DNA of 64,000 bases from Cliona cf. orientalis (taxonomy: Eukaryota; Porifera; Demospongiae; Clionaida; Clionaidae). This document shows, one piece after another, positions 1 to 13,193 of this stretch. Location of the stretch: contig OZ005690.1 of NCBI GenBank assembly GCA_963930775.1, positions 14,623,974-14,687,973 on the forward strand, given 5' to 3'. Position numbers and translations under genes: made by a program. The notes under the pieces were generated by a model. It searched no databases and had not been told where the DNA came from. It saw only the letters and a list, made by a program, of their open reading frames with translations. Numbering within the stretch: the first letter of the stretch is position 1; every line of letters starts with the position of its first letter.

Positions 1-24
1 ATACGGTACTGTATATGTTCTTAC

Positions 25-1218
<1,194 letters not shown>

Positions 1219-1825
1219 GATGGACCACTTCTTTTATAGTCTATGTGTGTATGTATGTACATAATATTATATAAAGCAAATGTGTGCACACAATAATAAA
1301 ACTTTTACGTGATGTGTGTGCGTCTGTCTGTCTGAGTATACTGGAAGGGTCCAGCCTTGTACATGTATATAGCTCCACCCAGAACCACACCACCCCCTTA
1401 ATTAAATGAGCTCGACAGTTGTATGTAGTCTAAGTTTAGCTTGCTATTTTCACGCTCTATTGGTTTATCATTACGAGCAAATTTCACAGACATAACGATG
1501 ACAGTGTTACAGTACATTACACATCCATTCGGGCACTACTAATCGTCAATTTTGCATTCCAAATCACAGTTTTCCCTCTAAACAAGATGATAGCCTATAA
1601 TATAATAATAAATATATAACTCATTCAATATTGTACCATAACTAGGATTAATTCTTGGCTACATGCAGGTTGCAAATATGGAATGATAGTTTGATAAAGT
1701 TATTCAAATCCCACTGTGAAATGGAGCAAATTCCAAATGCAACCCTATCCACTCGACATGGTAATTCTGGTATGGACGAGACTACTACCAAATTCCATAC
1801 ATATCCCATTAACACATCATACATA

Positions 1826-2081
1826 CTGTAAAAGTTCTAATTACAGCACAAAAAATAATTTAGAATCACGTTTGGTGCTCCCATTAGAACGTTTTAAAAT
1901 TACTTAAGGCGCCAGTTTTCATATATCTGACTGTACTTCGCGCTATAATTAAAACGATAATAATATTATCCAATCCCAAGTGGCGCTAACATTAGAACGT
2001 GCGTGCGTATGTACCGTAAAAGTTCCACCGTAAAAGTTCCACTGTAATTGGAACTTTTACGGTACATACGCACGCACGTTC
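1826..2081. repeat. Palindromic MITE-like repeat (GTAAAAGTTC family), copy 1
   Basis: Begins with ACTGTAAAAGTTCTAATTAC and ends with a reverse-complement segment. A related copy lies at 39989-40198, sharing the GTAAAAGTTCTAATTA edge and the internal run AATAATATTATC. Inside it, 1996-2028 and 2049-2081 form a near-perfect inverted repeat around GTAAAAGTTCC. No coding capacity. Probably a non-autonomous DNA transposon. Confidence 0.65.
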
Positions 2082-2298
2082 TCTCATTATGATATACTTA
2101 TTGACAAGTGCTTTGGTCTAACGATTCTCCTCGCATTGTTATAATACAAAAAGGCTCTGCATAGCAGCTCATATACTTACGTAATAAATTTTCAGAGAAT
2201 AATCGCTGATTGGCTTAAATATTTGCGTGTACATGCGTTTTGGGGGTGGGGTGGGTGGGGTCTAACAATGAAGAGGCCAGCTTGACATTTGATTTGGA

Positions 2299-2677
2299 CC
2301 AGAGGAGGTAGGACACGCTTGACCTTTGGCTAATAGTTCACTAATTAAATTGCTATTATAGGCTTTCATGAAGATTTTAAGAGGATATCGTTGTGATTTT
2401 CGAACTCAGTGCTATTGATTTAGTGGGGGAGCCCCTCTTAGTTAGCACTATAGAGCAATTTTTAGGTCTTTGGAATGTCAATTAGCCGCTTTGATTAACA
2501 TTCCAAGGACCTAAAAATTGCTCTACAGTGCTAACTAAGAGGGGCTCCCCCACTAAATCAATAGCGCTGAGTTCGAAAATCACAACGATATTCTCCAAAA
2601 ACCTTCACAAAAGCCTATACTAGCGATTTAATTAGTGAACTATTAGCCAAAGGTCAAGCGTGTCCTACCTCCTCTGG
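2299..2677. mobile_element. Foldback MITE with ~180-bp inverted arms and target duplication
   Basis: The two halves are near-perfect reverse complements meeting around 2480-2495. The ends are CCAGAGGAGG and CCTCCTCTGG. The flanks ATTTGGACC (2292-2300) and ATTTGGACC (2678-2686) are direct repeats; because they overlap the first element bases, the target duplication is 7 to 9 bp, fitting a hAT-like mechanism. No ORF. Lies in the AP2A/USB1 spacer. Confidence 0.85.
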
Positions 2678-3301
2678 ATTTGGACCTTTGAATATATTAA
2701 AATACATAGCATGCATAGAACCATAAACATGCTATCGTACTAAACACCCTTCACAACTCGTTGATATAGGCTTGCAGAAATTTAGGTACCTTAGAGATAA
2801 TATAAATTTCAGGAAGATTAATGGGTAGTTAGCTGGCTAATAGAGGGTTAAATAAACAATAGAAGGCAACAAAGAGTACAGTGTATTCGTACAAAGTAGT
2901 CCATGTATGTGGCCACACCCATCTACAACTCAGCAAATGATACCCCTGCAGGTTTCACTTGAATAGAAAAAAGAAACTCCAATATTTGCAGCTACACCAG
3001 GTTTTTTAAGATAAGGATGGGTATCTAATGTGTGAGTTTTACACGTATGGGTGTTTTTGCGTGAGGTAAAATATACACAAATTTGCATATCGCTCACACC
3101 TCGGTAGCCCGTACCCTCCCACAAACTAGCTTACTCGAGTAAATTTCTTCAAATTCAAGACGATATCAAAGCCAAAAAGCTTAACTCTCCTGCCAGAGTG
3201 TGGTTGTTTCTTTGCTGTAGCGTACAGGGCCTTGCTTGTAGCCAAACAGTCAGCTCTGTCTCTTTCGGCACTGGTTTCTTGGGTGGTCACCAAGTGCACG
3301 T

Positions 3302-3315
3302 CGCCGCCATCTTTA
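3302..3315 (-). promoter_or_regulatory. YY1-type site near the USB1 promoter
   Basis: The minus strand reads AAAGATGGCGGCG, matching the YY1 consensus AANATGGCGGC common in housekeeping promoters. It lies about 180 bp upstream of the USB1 start in a locally CpG-rich stretch that also holds a CACGTG hexamer near 3341-3346. Assignment is by motif only. Confidence 0.4.
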
Positions 3316-3493
3316 GCAGCTTCCGTTCAAAGGGCTACGTCACGTGCGAGTCATGTGACACAGTTGGACCTTTGGAACGGAATCTGGACAACAACAATTT
3401 CCGTACGGAATCGAGCATAAGTTTTCGAATTTCGTTCCATTCTATTTCTAATGCGCTTGCGCGGCGAGAGCCTAGTGACCTTTGACCCCGAAC

Positions 3494-6400
3494 ATGTCAT
3501 GTGGACTGCTGGTAGACTACTCCAGTTCTAGCGACGAAGAAGAAGGCGCTGCAGCTGAAGAGAGGGGAGGCAATGGCGAGAGACGACCAGATCTCTCTGG
3601 ATCAGTCGATTCGGGCCACAGGGGTGCGTCACGAGGCAGCCATGCGCAGATGACGAGCACAACTGCAGACAGAGAAGTTGGTGCTGTATGATACTGTAAA
3701 TACTTTGTTGCATTTCAGCCTTTTTCGATAATTATGAGCTCCTAATACATTAGATGCTATTATTATTATTACCCCGCGCGCATGTGCAAGGGGTAAAGTA
3801 ATCGGTTTTGTCTGTCGTCGTCTGTCGTCGTCGTCAGCACAAAAATCGCCAGATCTGGAGATCTAGGCGTCTGAGCGACTTGTAAGTACAGCATATCCGT
3901 CGATATCGTCGAAGAACTGGCTTCATTGTGCTTCGAATCGTTTGGCAAGGTCCATGAGCGTCGCAAATGCTTCGTTTTGTTGGCCACGCCTATCAACACT
4001 ACCCACCATGTGCTTTCTGCTCATGCGCACAACCTGGCACAAATGTGTAGGTAAAGGTCGTCAATAGGCTTCTGTGGCATGGTATGGCTCTCACATCGAC
4101 GCTGCAGCGCGCGGGGTATGTGCTCTATAGAGCTCTAGTTTATTATTGTTGTTGCTACTTTGAGTGGGTGTGATTGGTGGGCGGGGCTCCTTGGTGCAGG
4201 GCTATACCATTCAGTATAGGGGATTTTTACCAGTACCTTTTTTAATCGTCATATTATATTATATGTGAATGCATCAAGTAAAAATTGCCTTGGGTACACT
4301 TGGCCAATTTCACCCACCCAAAGGTGGGAATAGGTGTAAAGTGTGATTCAGAGGATTTATAAACATTTTCAAATGTTTCAGGCTTTTCATAGAGGGGATC
4401 ATATGGTTTTTATTGCATTTTTACGCTATTCAGGCCATTTCACATATTGAAGTGTTCCTAAAGCCCAATTTTTACTTGATGCATTCACATATGCATACAT
4501 GCATAATGTACGTAATACCACTATTGGAGAGGGCGTCTTCATCCCTCACTCTCTCTCCTCCTCCTCCTCCTGCAAAGAAAATAAAGCTCTCTAGGGTCTA
4601 CGACACTAGCAATCTTATCTACGATGATGATTTACATTAGATGCTGTACATAACCATTTTATTATGATTGTTGTACATTGAGTGGGTGTGATTGGTGGGC
4701 GGGGCTCCTTAGTGTACCATTCGGGATTTTACCAGTACTTTTCTATCGTCATATTATAATTATATGCATATGCACATAATATAATGCCAGACACTATTGG
4801 AGGGGGCGTCTTCATCCCTCACTCTCTCTCCTCCTCCTGCTAAGAAACTAAAGTTCTCCAGGGTCTACGACGGTGGCAATCTTGTCGACGATGACAGTAG
4901 CGATCTTATCGTGGACGTGGACAGCTCTGCATCGAAGGGAGGGGGGAGGTCTGATGCACCAGCATCACCATTTTCATCACCACTGCCACTGCCAGCTGCC
5001 ATACTTGATATGTTCAAAGAAAAAGGTATGTACCGTACTTAATCTAATACTATGTATACATATGGAAAAAAAATATGAAAACGTGTGCTTTTCTGGTAAA
5101 GAACATCAATCGCTCCATATATACACGTTATGAGAATTCGTAAAATGCTAATTTCTTACGTTAAATTGGATCATATGTTATATTCAATTAACTATGGTAT
5201 AATTGGGGCGAGCCGAAGCGAGCCCCACACAGGTGATACCAATCGAGATTTTCCGTATGTGTATATATATATATATATCGGCCGTACGTCCTTCCGTACC
5301 GTATATATATCTCTTCTATTTGAACGATGTACATTCAATATTTTTCAATTAATGCCCACACAAGTTGCACACAACATTGAATCAATATGGAGGAGACGAG
5401 CCAAGCACGAGAGTGGATCGAACACTTCAACGCAGAGCTAGAGAAAGAGGGCAAGCTCTGTGACATCGAGCGGCTAAAAAGGTAGAAAGACCGAGAAAAC
5501 GCAGAAATAGATATCATAAAATTAATTTCAAAAGGAAAGCTGCAGAGACTCAGACTGAGAGGGCCAAGGCTACAGAGAAAAATATGTCGTTCTAAGCAGG
5601 CAGAGCGAAACATTACGAGTGCAGAGGGTCCATGTGAGACTCCAAATTCAAGGCCCTAAAAAGATCGAGAACAAGTGACTGTTGCTAGCAAAATTTATAA
5701 TGATCATCGCTGAACTATGACTCTACGAGTAGCTAGAAACACGTTCTAGCCATAGTTTCCACTCCCTTGAGTCAATCATAACAATTTTATAATCAATTCC
5801 GATCTGAATACCAAATCATTTTGTACTTGTGTGGGGTTCGCGGAGGCTCGCCCCATTGATGTTAAAACATCGTCTCTAGTAACATGCAATCTTAAAGATT
5901 ATTAAAGCCACTCCAAGTAAATACATGCACCATAATTAACCCTCGCCGCAAAGCGTAGGCAGAGGGTTACTGCAATTGTTTGGCGATTTTTGTCCGTCCG
6001 TCCGTCCGTATGGTAAGGGTCGTCTTAGAGAAAATATGCATCTGAGGATTACCAGGCATCAAGGAAGAGTGGTCACGTTCCAGTGGTATAATAGTGTGCA
6101 GCTGTGGTTGCCATTCTGTGCCTTGCTGGTCAGTTGTCAATGCAGTGACAGTGTAAACAGGCAGTGGCTCTCAAGTGCATAATTGAGTTTAAGTAGTCAC
6201 AGAGGCTTCCAGTTATTATAGTGACATAGGCAGGTGCCTTCCCCCTAGCCTATACTATATCATACAACTGGAGTACTTCAGGTGCAGGGTATGCATAATA
6301 TAATATTGAACTAGATACATACTACCATATTATTATGGTAGTATGTATCTAGTTCAATACTCCTTATATTGAGCAGGTATACACACTGATATATGCTAGC

Positions 6401-9400
6401 TACTATAGATCTACATGTGCATGAGTTATGCATGCGTGTAGCGGTGAGGGTTTTGCACTCCTATGCATTCATTTATTTCATTTGCAAATTTTGTGCTAAA
6501 ACTAAAAATTGATTTTCATGGTTCATATCAAATGTGTACCATATTTTAAAAAAGTTTATTAATGTATAATAATATAGAGGAGGTGGAGCAGGGGGTGGAG
6601 TCTCGTGCCGATCACGAGGGGAGGGTGCGGTCGTTTCCCCACGTCCGAGGGAACTGGGCTACCCACGTCTATGTACCTGTCCAGCTCTCCAATGACGTCA
6701 TAACTGGCTTGATCAGTTTTGGAGAAAAGCTGAATGAACATTTCAAGTAAGATATCATACGTTAGTAGTTGTTATTATACCATCAAAATTTTATTTTTAA
6801 GCAATTTACGACCACTTATATATAGTACCGTATAGCCGGAAAATTTGGCGGGGAATTAAATTTGGTGGTTTGGGGGTCTATATTACAACCACCAAATTAA
6901 AATCCGCCAAAATTTCCTACTCACATATATACGTATGGCGATCCTGTACCGAACCACCAAATTTAAATCCACTAATATTCTTGCAATAGTGATTTTGGGC
7001 TCAACCGCCAAATTTAATTCCCGCCAATATTTCCGGCTATATATACAGTATAGTATTTGCCATGCCCCTGGTATTTTTAATAATTACATCATTTTTACAG
7101 AGGCCACACCTTCCACATGTTTCCCCCATCTGATCTCCACGTCAGTCTATCGCGGACTGTTCCCATGCAGCACCACTGCATCGAACCGCTGGTCGATGCC
7201 GTGAGGTCAAAGGTCAGCCTGCGGACAACCTTTGACCTCCACCTGTCTGGCATTGCCGTCTATGTCAATGATGAGAAGACAAGGTAAGAATGATAGAAAT
7301 CACTATTATAGGTTTCAGTTTCGACAGTGCTCCTGGCTTCGACAGGGGCTGATCCAGGGGGTGGATGGGGTAGCTAGCCACCCCCCTTTCACCAGTTCTT
7401 TTATGCAAAGTAGTATAGGAGATGTCCACCATTATTAACCAGCCACCCCCTTTGCACCAGTATGGTTTAGTATAGGTTACACACCGAGGTGTAGGTGGCT
7501 ATGGGATTTATCATACCGAGGGCCCGCAGGGCACGAGGTATGATAAATCACCATAGCTACCGTAACCGAGGTGTATAACCGACTTCTACCATGGTAAACT
7601 ATGCTCAATAGTACTTAGTACTGTAGCTAGAGTACCTACGCTGTCGCTCGCTTCGCCATTCAGGGCCTTCTGTATCGATGAAGAGCACTAGAGCCGCTCG
7701 ATATCAGCCGTGATCGAGCGACCGCGATAGTCGTCGACGATTGAAGCGGTTTCTTTCCTTCAAGGCTTCCAGAATCTGACCTAAAATACAGTGAGGACGG
7801 TCTTCGTCATCTACTGCAGCGATATCTCGCTGATCAAGCATAAAAATGACGGCTCTTCTTGCAGCATCGAAGCAGCCACGCAGCAGTTAGAAAAATTGCT
7901 GACCTTGCATCCAATTACTCCACCCACTTAATTACCTTTCAAGCGCGCGCGCCACTCGCGGGTTGATAAATAACTTGTAGGTTGATAAATAACTTGTTAG
8001 GTTGATAAATCTCTTGTAGGTTTGATAAGTGATTTATCAACCTCCATTAGAGCAATCTGATTGGTCAGAATGTTACAACCATGGTAGAACTATGGGTAGC
8101 CACCCCATCAGCCACCTTCCATGATAAATTTCTGGATCAGCGCCTGTTCGAAGTTGTAGTGGATTAATGTACACTAGAGTCAACCTTACCCCCGGGCCCG
8201 TTCCCATAACAATTTTAAATCTTGAATAAAACTAGTGCCATTATTACTTTTCTACAGGTCTTTTGTTGGACTGGAAGTAGATCAAGGACACAGAGAAGTG
8301 AGTTTATTGTATATATGTAAAAATTTTCACCAATTTCACTTTGGACACCTACATGTAGCTAGCTGCTCTCATTGGCGAAAAATTTAGTTTCTGCAGTACA
8401 AAGTACATATATGCTGGGCTTGGCGAAATCTTCATTCAACAAAAATTGCCACACATAAAGTGTATAGCAGCTAGATTGTGATACACCAACCTTTCATTAG
8501 ATCGAAAGATTCTGAAAAAACCCATAGGAATTATTTTGCTCTTTAATCTATTTCCGGCAGATTAAAGCTTTTGGTCACTTGTTGTGGCCACTCCCAGTCA
8601 AGTTATTCACAGGTTAGTAAACAGTGTTCACTTATTCATAGCTCAGCAAGTGATCAGTATCCTAGCAACCATCCCATCCAATGCACTGATACTACGCTAT
8701 AAACCACTTACACCAGCTGATGTAATGTAATGTAATTGATAAGCTGATGTAAGTGACATACAATATTACAGTAATGTAAATGGTAAGCTGGCGTAAGCGG
8801 CTTACAACATAAGGGGGGACCAAAGGGTTGCCTCCCCCCCCCCTCTGATATGTAGAAAGTGAAGGGGGGACCAAAGGGTTGCCCCCCTCCCCATACGTAG
8901 AAAGTGAAGGGGGGCCAAAGGATTGCCCAGAAAATCGTCAAGCACAGTGATAGTGCTGGCATAGTTCATCAAGCAAACAACTACTTACAAGTCTGTAATA
9001 TAGCTACTTCTTTATCAAAAATTACTTCATGCCACGCTAAACGAGACATTATATATATTTAGCCTAGGGGCTTACACGCAGACATACATAATTATACTAT
9101 GCATCATAATAATTATTATGCATAAGATACATGTACGTGTGTTCGTGGCGACAGATCAAGCAATGATTTTACATGTATATACTAGTATGTGTATATATTA
9201 TGTTGTATGGTTTAGCTATGGGGGGCATGGGTAGCTACGTATGCATAGTGTCTATAAGAGATATTAAGTGGTAGAATTAGTCTCAAATTTCCAACAAAAA
9301 AGAGTCAACTGTTTGTTTGTGTGTTGGTTGGCTGCGTCATGTGATACTGTCAACTCCAAGCCTCTTTTGGAGTGCAGCCGTGATCGACAATCTTAAGACT

Positions 9401-12232
9401 ACTGTATAATTATATCTCCACTATAGCTGCGATGCAAAAATGTATGTGATCAGTGAGTATAAGTATACGTGACCTGCAATGAGAAAAGGGACCACTTAGC
9501 TATAGGATAAAAATTATTATTATTATTCTATGGCAGCAGTACGTGTTCTCCCACCTAAGGCATGTTGGCCTGACAAACCTTCAGTACAGAGTGAATTTCC
9601 TTTGATATGGAATGGAGTACGTCATGTAGTCTCGTCCCCAGCCTCCTCCGATCTTTTCAACCCAAACCCAGTCCCCTCTTGTTTCTCTCGCATGCGTTGA
9701 AAAAGATCAGGAAGTCTGGGGACGAGGCTAGTGTAATAATTTCTCCCACAAACTATATCCCAGTAGTTTTCAAATCTTAGCCTGTTTCCATGTAACCTTC
9801 ACACAAGAAACACTTTCCAGTGCCTAATCTCTCCATCCAACCAACCCAGGGGTATAGAGATAATAATATATCAATCCATGCATGCCTTGAATTTTGCTTG
9901 GGGAGAACGTTGTGGCAGTCGTATAGTTACTTAGTCTATAGCTAGCCCATAATAATTATTGAAAGTCATCAAAGGTCTCACATATCCACGGTAACTATGC
10001 ACCAATTCATTTCTGTAGCAACATAATTACTCATATTATTATACTCAAACACAAATCAACACAATCATACATAATATGCCATATTATGTCAAGTATGATA
10101 ATTATAGACATTATACTGTATTGTACGTGAAAATATTCATATTTCTCCAAGCCCAGCTATCTTTGTATTGCAGAAAAATTTTCGCCAATGCAATCATTAA
10201 CACAGCTAGGACAAAAAAGTCAAATCAATTTCGGTACAGATCTCTAATTTTTTCCATGCTAAAATACATAATACCGGGATGGACCATTTTTGAAAAAAAA
10301 AATTTTAAAGAAAAAGTTTTTAATTTCATCATACGCACAACTAGCTATTGCTGCAGTATTATCGTTGAGGTAGAATAAATTTCGCGATTGACCTTTAAAA
10401 AATATTTTTCGCTTTTTTTTCGCGATAATGGCCACTCAGACAAACCTTGTACTTAATGATACTAGCTTCGATGGTTTGTGGCGCCATTATCCATTTCAGC
10501 TGCTAATTCTCTTAATGGATTCTCTCTCGCGCTCTCTTAGTCCAATTTTGCAGTTTTCGCAGGTAATTATTGATCAACCTGCAAAAATTATGAAGTCACA
10601 TTAGTAGTCTAAGAGTGTACTTAAAAGCACACATAAGTATAGAATTATTATATAATGAGATGATTATTTTAGGTACACAAAGGCGCCAGAAACGTGACGC
10701 CATTTTGACCTCCGATTTTGAGTCAGAAAAAAGCATTACTTAACAATCGATGATGGAAAACAGATTGTTTGACCATATAGACCATAACGTTAACACAACT
10801 TTCGGAATACAAGTGCATGTATCTCGCAATCAGAACAAAAATAGTCCATAATATTGATGAAAGTGCATGAGACAATCACGCCACTGTGATCGCACCAGAC
10901 ACGTCATTTGTGCGAACTTCTTTTTGGTATGTTCTAAAATGTCTCCATACACGGTGTAGTACATATTGCTGAAATGGTATAGTGTCTAATAATCAAAGGA
11001 GATGTCCTCGTTTTAGGGACGGCTATCACTATAAATGTAGAAACCACTTTTTTACATCGCCACTGTCACCACATACATACACCACACATTTGTTTTCCAT
11101 AAATTATATAATAACCCAAAAAAACATGCCCCGGGGACACCCTCACATGTTCCCATTGTCTACATATACACTTATATACATGAATTTTCCATTTTGCATT
11201 GGCACATGCACGCAGCTTTCAGGCCTGGTACAAGACGTGGACACCTGCTTCAACAAATTTCTCCTCCCTCAGTTCTACCAGGTAACACACCTCAAGGTTT
11301 CTTTGGGGTGACCTTCACAGAGTGGATGTACATGTTCCTCTGACCTTGAAGTAATTGAATCAAGAGAGAGATAAGCACATTAGCTGCGGTCATGTGTATA
11401 ATGCGAGTGTCTGTGTATATAATGTCAGTGCGGGTAGTTTTGCGGAGTAAGGTAATTTTTTTGATCATCTGAGACGAATGGAAGTAATTTGTTAACCTTC
11501 ATTTAGGTGTGGTTTGCAGGGATGGAAGGGTGAAAGGTTTGTGGTGAAAGTTGGTGATGATGCGTAGACGCATTCTTGAATGAAAGAGTCAGACTTTTTG
11601 TTATGAATAGGATGGGTGTGAGGCGTAAAGGGGATGGGGGGTGAGATCACGTATGAGTCAAAGAGTTCCTGGGGAGATAGTCATCCTTTTGATGAGTGAT
11701 TGACATATTTGTTTAAGATTGTTAAGATCACTGCCCTTTTTTCTTTACCACCCTCCTTCTCTCTCTCCCTCTCTCCCCCTCTCCCTCTCTCTCTCTCTCT
11801 CCCCCTCCCCCCCCCACTCCTCAACGCTCACTCTAGTCCCCTTCCTTTCACGTGTCCTTCTGTTGGTGTCTTGACGATATTCTCTCTCAAGTATCAGAAG
11901 ACAGCATTACAAAATTGCAAGTACGTTAACTTCTTAAGGAACAGATATTTTACCTACAAGCTGAATAGTCAGATATCAATACACTAAACAAAAAAATTAT
12001 ACTTCATGGTCCTCTTCTTTTTCTCCCTCACCCCCTCCCCCCTCCCTCTCCCTCTCTCTCTCTTTCTCTCCCCGTCTCTCTCCTTCACTCCTCTCCCTCT
12101 CTCCCCCAGGAAGAATGGCATGATCATACACTAGAACACTCCATTTCTCTGACCTCCCTCACGTATAACATCTCCGAAGTGCGTCTGAAATCTGGCAACA
12201 AACTTTATTCCATTCCACTTTCATCCAATTAA
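3494..12232 (+). CDS. USB1: U6 snRNA phosphodiesterase 1 (USB1)
   Basis: 3'-5' exoribonuclease of the 2H phosphoesterase family that trims and protects the U6 snRNA 3' end in the nucleus. Exons: 3494-~3676, 4803-5025, 6578-6746, 7101-7283, 8258-8297, 11216-11281, 11837-11920, 12110-12232; about 356 residues. All phases join; the exon 1 donor and the exon 2 acceptor (4803 or 4791) are the uncertain junctions. It starts MSCGLLVDYSSSSDEEEG, like the acidic N-terminus of human USB1. Exon 3 carries GRVRSFPHVRGNWATHVYVP. Both catalytic HxS motifs are present: HVSLS in exon 4 and FHVSFCWC in exon 7. The C-terminus ends with SGNKLYSIPL. The exons are short and the introns, up to 2.9 kb, are packed with repeats. 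The two HxS motifs intact suggest an active enzyme. Convergent with the homeobox gene downstream. Confidence 0.93.
3771..4140. mobile_element. GC-TIR element with GTCN run, copy 1
   Basis: Begins ACCCCGCGCGC and closes with GCGCGCGGGGT, followed by TGTGCTCTATAGAGCTCTAG. A run of GTCTGTCGTC repeats sits ~50 bp inside the left end. A longer relative with the same ends is at 46521-47250. No ORF; in USB1 intron 1. Confidence 0.65.
4261..4492. mobile_element. MITE inserted in the first copy of a tandem duplication
   Basis: Terminal inverted repeat of about 26 bp: GTGAATGCATCAAGTAAAAA at the left and its reverse complement at 4467-4487. It interrupts a block (4150-4640) that is otherwise collinear with 4666-4900. 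Confidence 0.7.
4530..4640 (+). pseudogene. Decayed duplicate of USB1 exon 2
   Basis: Encodes ASSSLTLSPPPPPAKKIKLS then RVYD, almost the same as the start of real exon 2 at 4803 (ASSSLTLSPPPAKKLKFS). It then runs into a stop (TAG, 4638-4640) without a donor, and lacks the segment encoding AILDMFKEK. The upstream flank is duplicated too, including a GGGCGGGGCTCCTT block. Most likely skipped; if spliced in, it would truncate USB1. Confidence 0.75.
5208..5859. mobile_element. GC-TIR element with GTCC run, copy 2
   Basis: Ends GGGGCGAGCC (left) and GGCTCGCCCC (right), with GAAGCGAGCCCCACAC and GTGTGGGGTTCGCGGA as extended, imperfect inverted ends. An AT run and CGTCCTTCCG lie ~60 bp in. In USB1 intron 2; no convincing protein. 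Confidence 0.65.
5938..6457. mobile_element. GC-TIR element with (GTCC)n run, copy 3
   Basis: Ends AACCCTCGCCGC and GCGGTGAGGGTT. A (GTCC)4 run lies ~50 bp in, next to TGGCGATTTTTGT, whose reverse complement occurs beside the GTCN run of the 3771 copy. It holds an inserted segment (6130-6245) that also occurs at 41990-42100. Confidence 0.65.
6305..6357. repeat. Short perfect palindrome
   Basis: Arms TTGAACTAGATACATACTAC and its reverse complement, about 26 bp each, around a minimal loop. Inside the element at 5938-6457. Confidence 0.85.
6827..7050. repeat. TATAGCCGG palindromic MITE, copy 1
   Basis: Starts ACCGTATAGCCGGAAAATTT, ends with ATTTCCGGCTATAT; internal GGCGG/CCGCC blocks alternate with AAATTT. 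Overlaps the end of USB1 intron 3. Other copies: 37823-38030, 55728-55938, 59174-59336. Confidence 0.85.
7343..8146. mobile_element. hAT-like non-autonomous element
   Basis: Terminal repeats CAGGGGCTGATCCAG (left) and CTGGATCAGCGCCTG (right), typical of hAT ends, flanked by TTCGA direct repeats (7338-7342, 8147-8151). Internal tandem GTTGATAAATAACTTG units near 7965-8030. A fragment of the right end recurs at 41634-41660. In USB1 intron 4. Confidence 0.7.
8700..8935. repeat. Repeat related to the 13.2-kb tandem array
   Basis: Holds GTAAGCTGGCGTAAGCGGCT and then AAGGGGGGACCAAAGGGTTG twice more. This is the reverse complement of the unit amplified at 13194-13545. Confidence 0.7.
8936..11215. 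other. Large USB1 intron 5, mostly AT-rich
   Basis: No exon can be supported here. It holds a ~100-bp hairpin element at 9632-9733, with GTCTCGTCCCC at the left and GGGGACGAGGC at the right, and a partial copy of the GAGAAAAGGGACCA repeat at 9479-9500. The rest shows nothing recognisable. Confidence 0.6.
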
Positions 12233-12554
12233 ATTCTTTTAATTTTAATGCCCTCTGTATACTTAATATTATAATACTATTTGTCTGTATTCATCCATTT
12301 CACTCAACCACAAGGAAATTAATAATATTATTGTTTCTGGTATTTTTTTGGCCTAAGTATTATTATTAAAATTTTGCTGATATCATTATGATGTCTTTGA
12401 GGAATGAGAGTCTAGCTTTTTATGTGTGCTATGGTATAGTCTAGATATAAAGTAGCACGCGTACGTTCAGAACCATGATAGCCACTTCCATCTGTTCAAG
12501 AGCTACATTTTGGTTTTTGTTCCAGCTCCATATGCCATAGCTCTTTCCGTTGCC

Positions 12555-12965
12555 GAGATACACTTTGGCACGCGCCGCGGTATAGAGTTAATGATATTCA
12601 TAGTTCTTAAATACGTAATTACATTCCAACGCAAACCGTACCCATACGCGTTTTGCTACCCCCTGTCCCAGCTCAATAAATAGCGTTTTCCGGTAGGGAC
12701 TATCGGGGCTAGACGATGTCAGGGGTACCCCCTCTGGCATCCGCAGCTGAAAACTGCACATGGTCCTGGGCATATATGGCTTAGGGGTCGCCCAGGTTCC
12801 TCCCTCGAATACCCCCCATCCTGGATAAAGCCTGGTAATCCACCATAGGCTGACTTCGGTCCCCTGTGGCTGTGACACAGAAGCCTAACTGGCTGCAGTA
12901 ATGTCTGCAGTGTACCCTGACCAACGTTCCAGCCTAGAGCTCGGAAGGTCGACGGGAGGATGGGG
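12555..12965. other. Unassigned GC-rich block
   Basis: Clearly richer in GC than its surroundings and ends at an (A/T) homopolymer at 12970-12983. The minus strand is open for 96 codons (12588-12878) but the protein is not one I recognise. It could be a retroelement fragment or a structural RNA; unresolved. Confidence 0.3.
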
Positions 12966-13193
12966 TTAGAACTTTTTTTTTTTTATTTCACAAGTATAAT
13001 ATAAATTACATTTAATGTCACAATCATGGGATAATGTGGTTAGTTAGTATGCAAGATCATCTATTAACAGTACATGCTCACAAAACATAAAGATGTAGTT
13101 TGAGGCTCGGTGGCTAGCACCAACACCTGCTTAGCAGCGCAGGCCTCTAGAAAACTGTTGCTCTGAAAAATATTTTTCGTTGTATATAGCATA

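Noticed and set aside
2930..3370. Minus-strand open frame (about 68 codons) with a GTAAGC donor after TTTACTCGA, at the USB1 promoter
   Set aside because: No ATG, no recognisable protein and no partner exon; CpG-rich promoter composition explains the open frame.
10076..10378. 100-codon frame in USB1 intron 5
   Set aside because: AT-rich, low-complexity translation with no domain or splice support.
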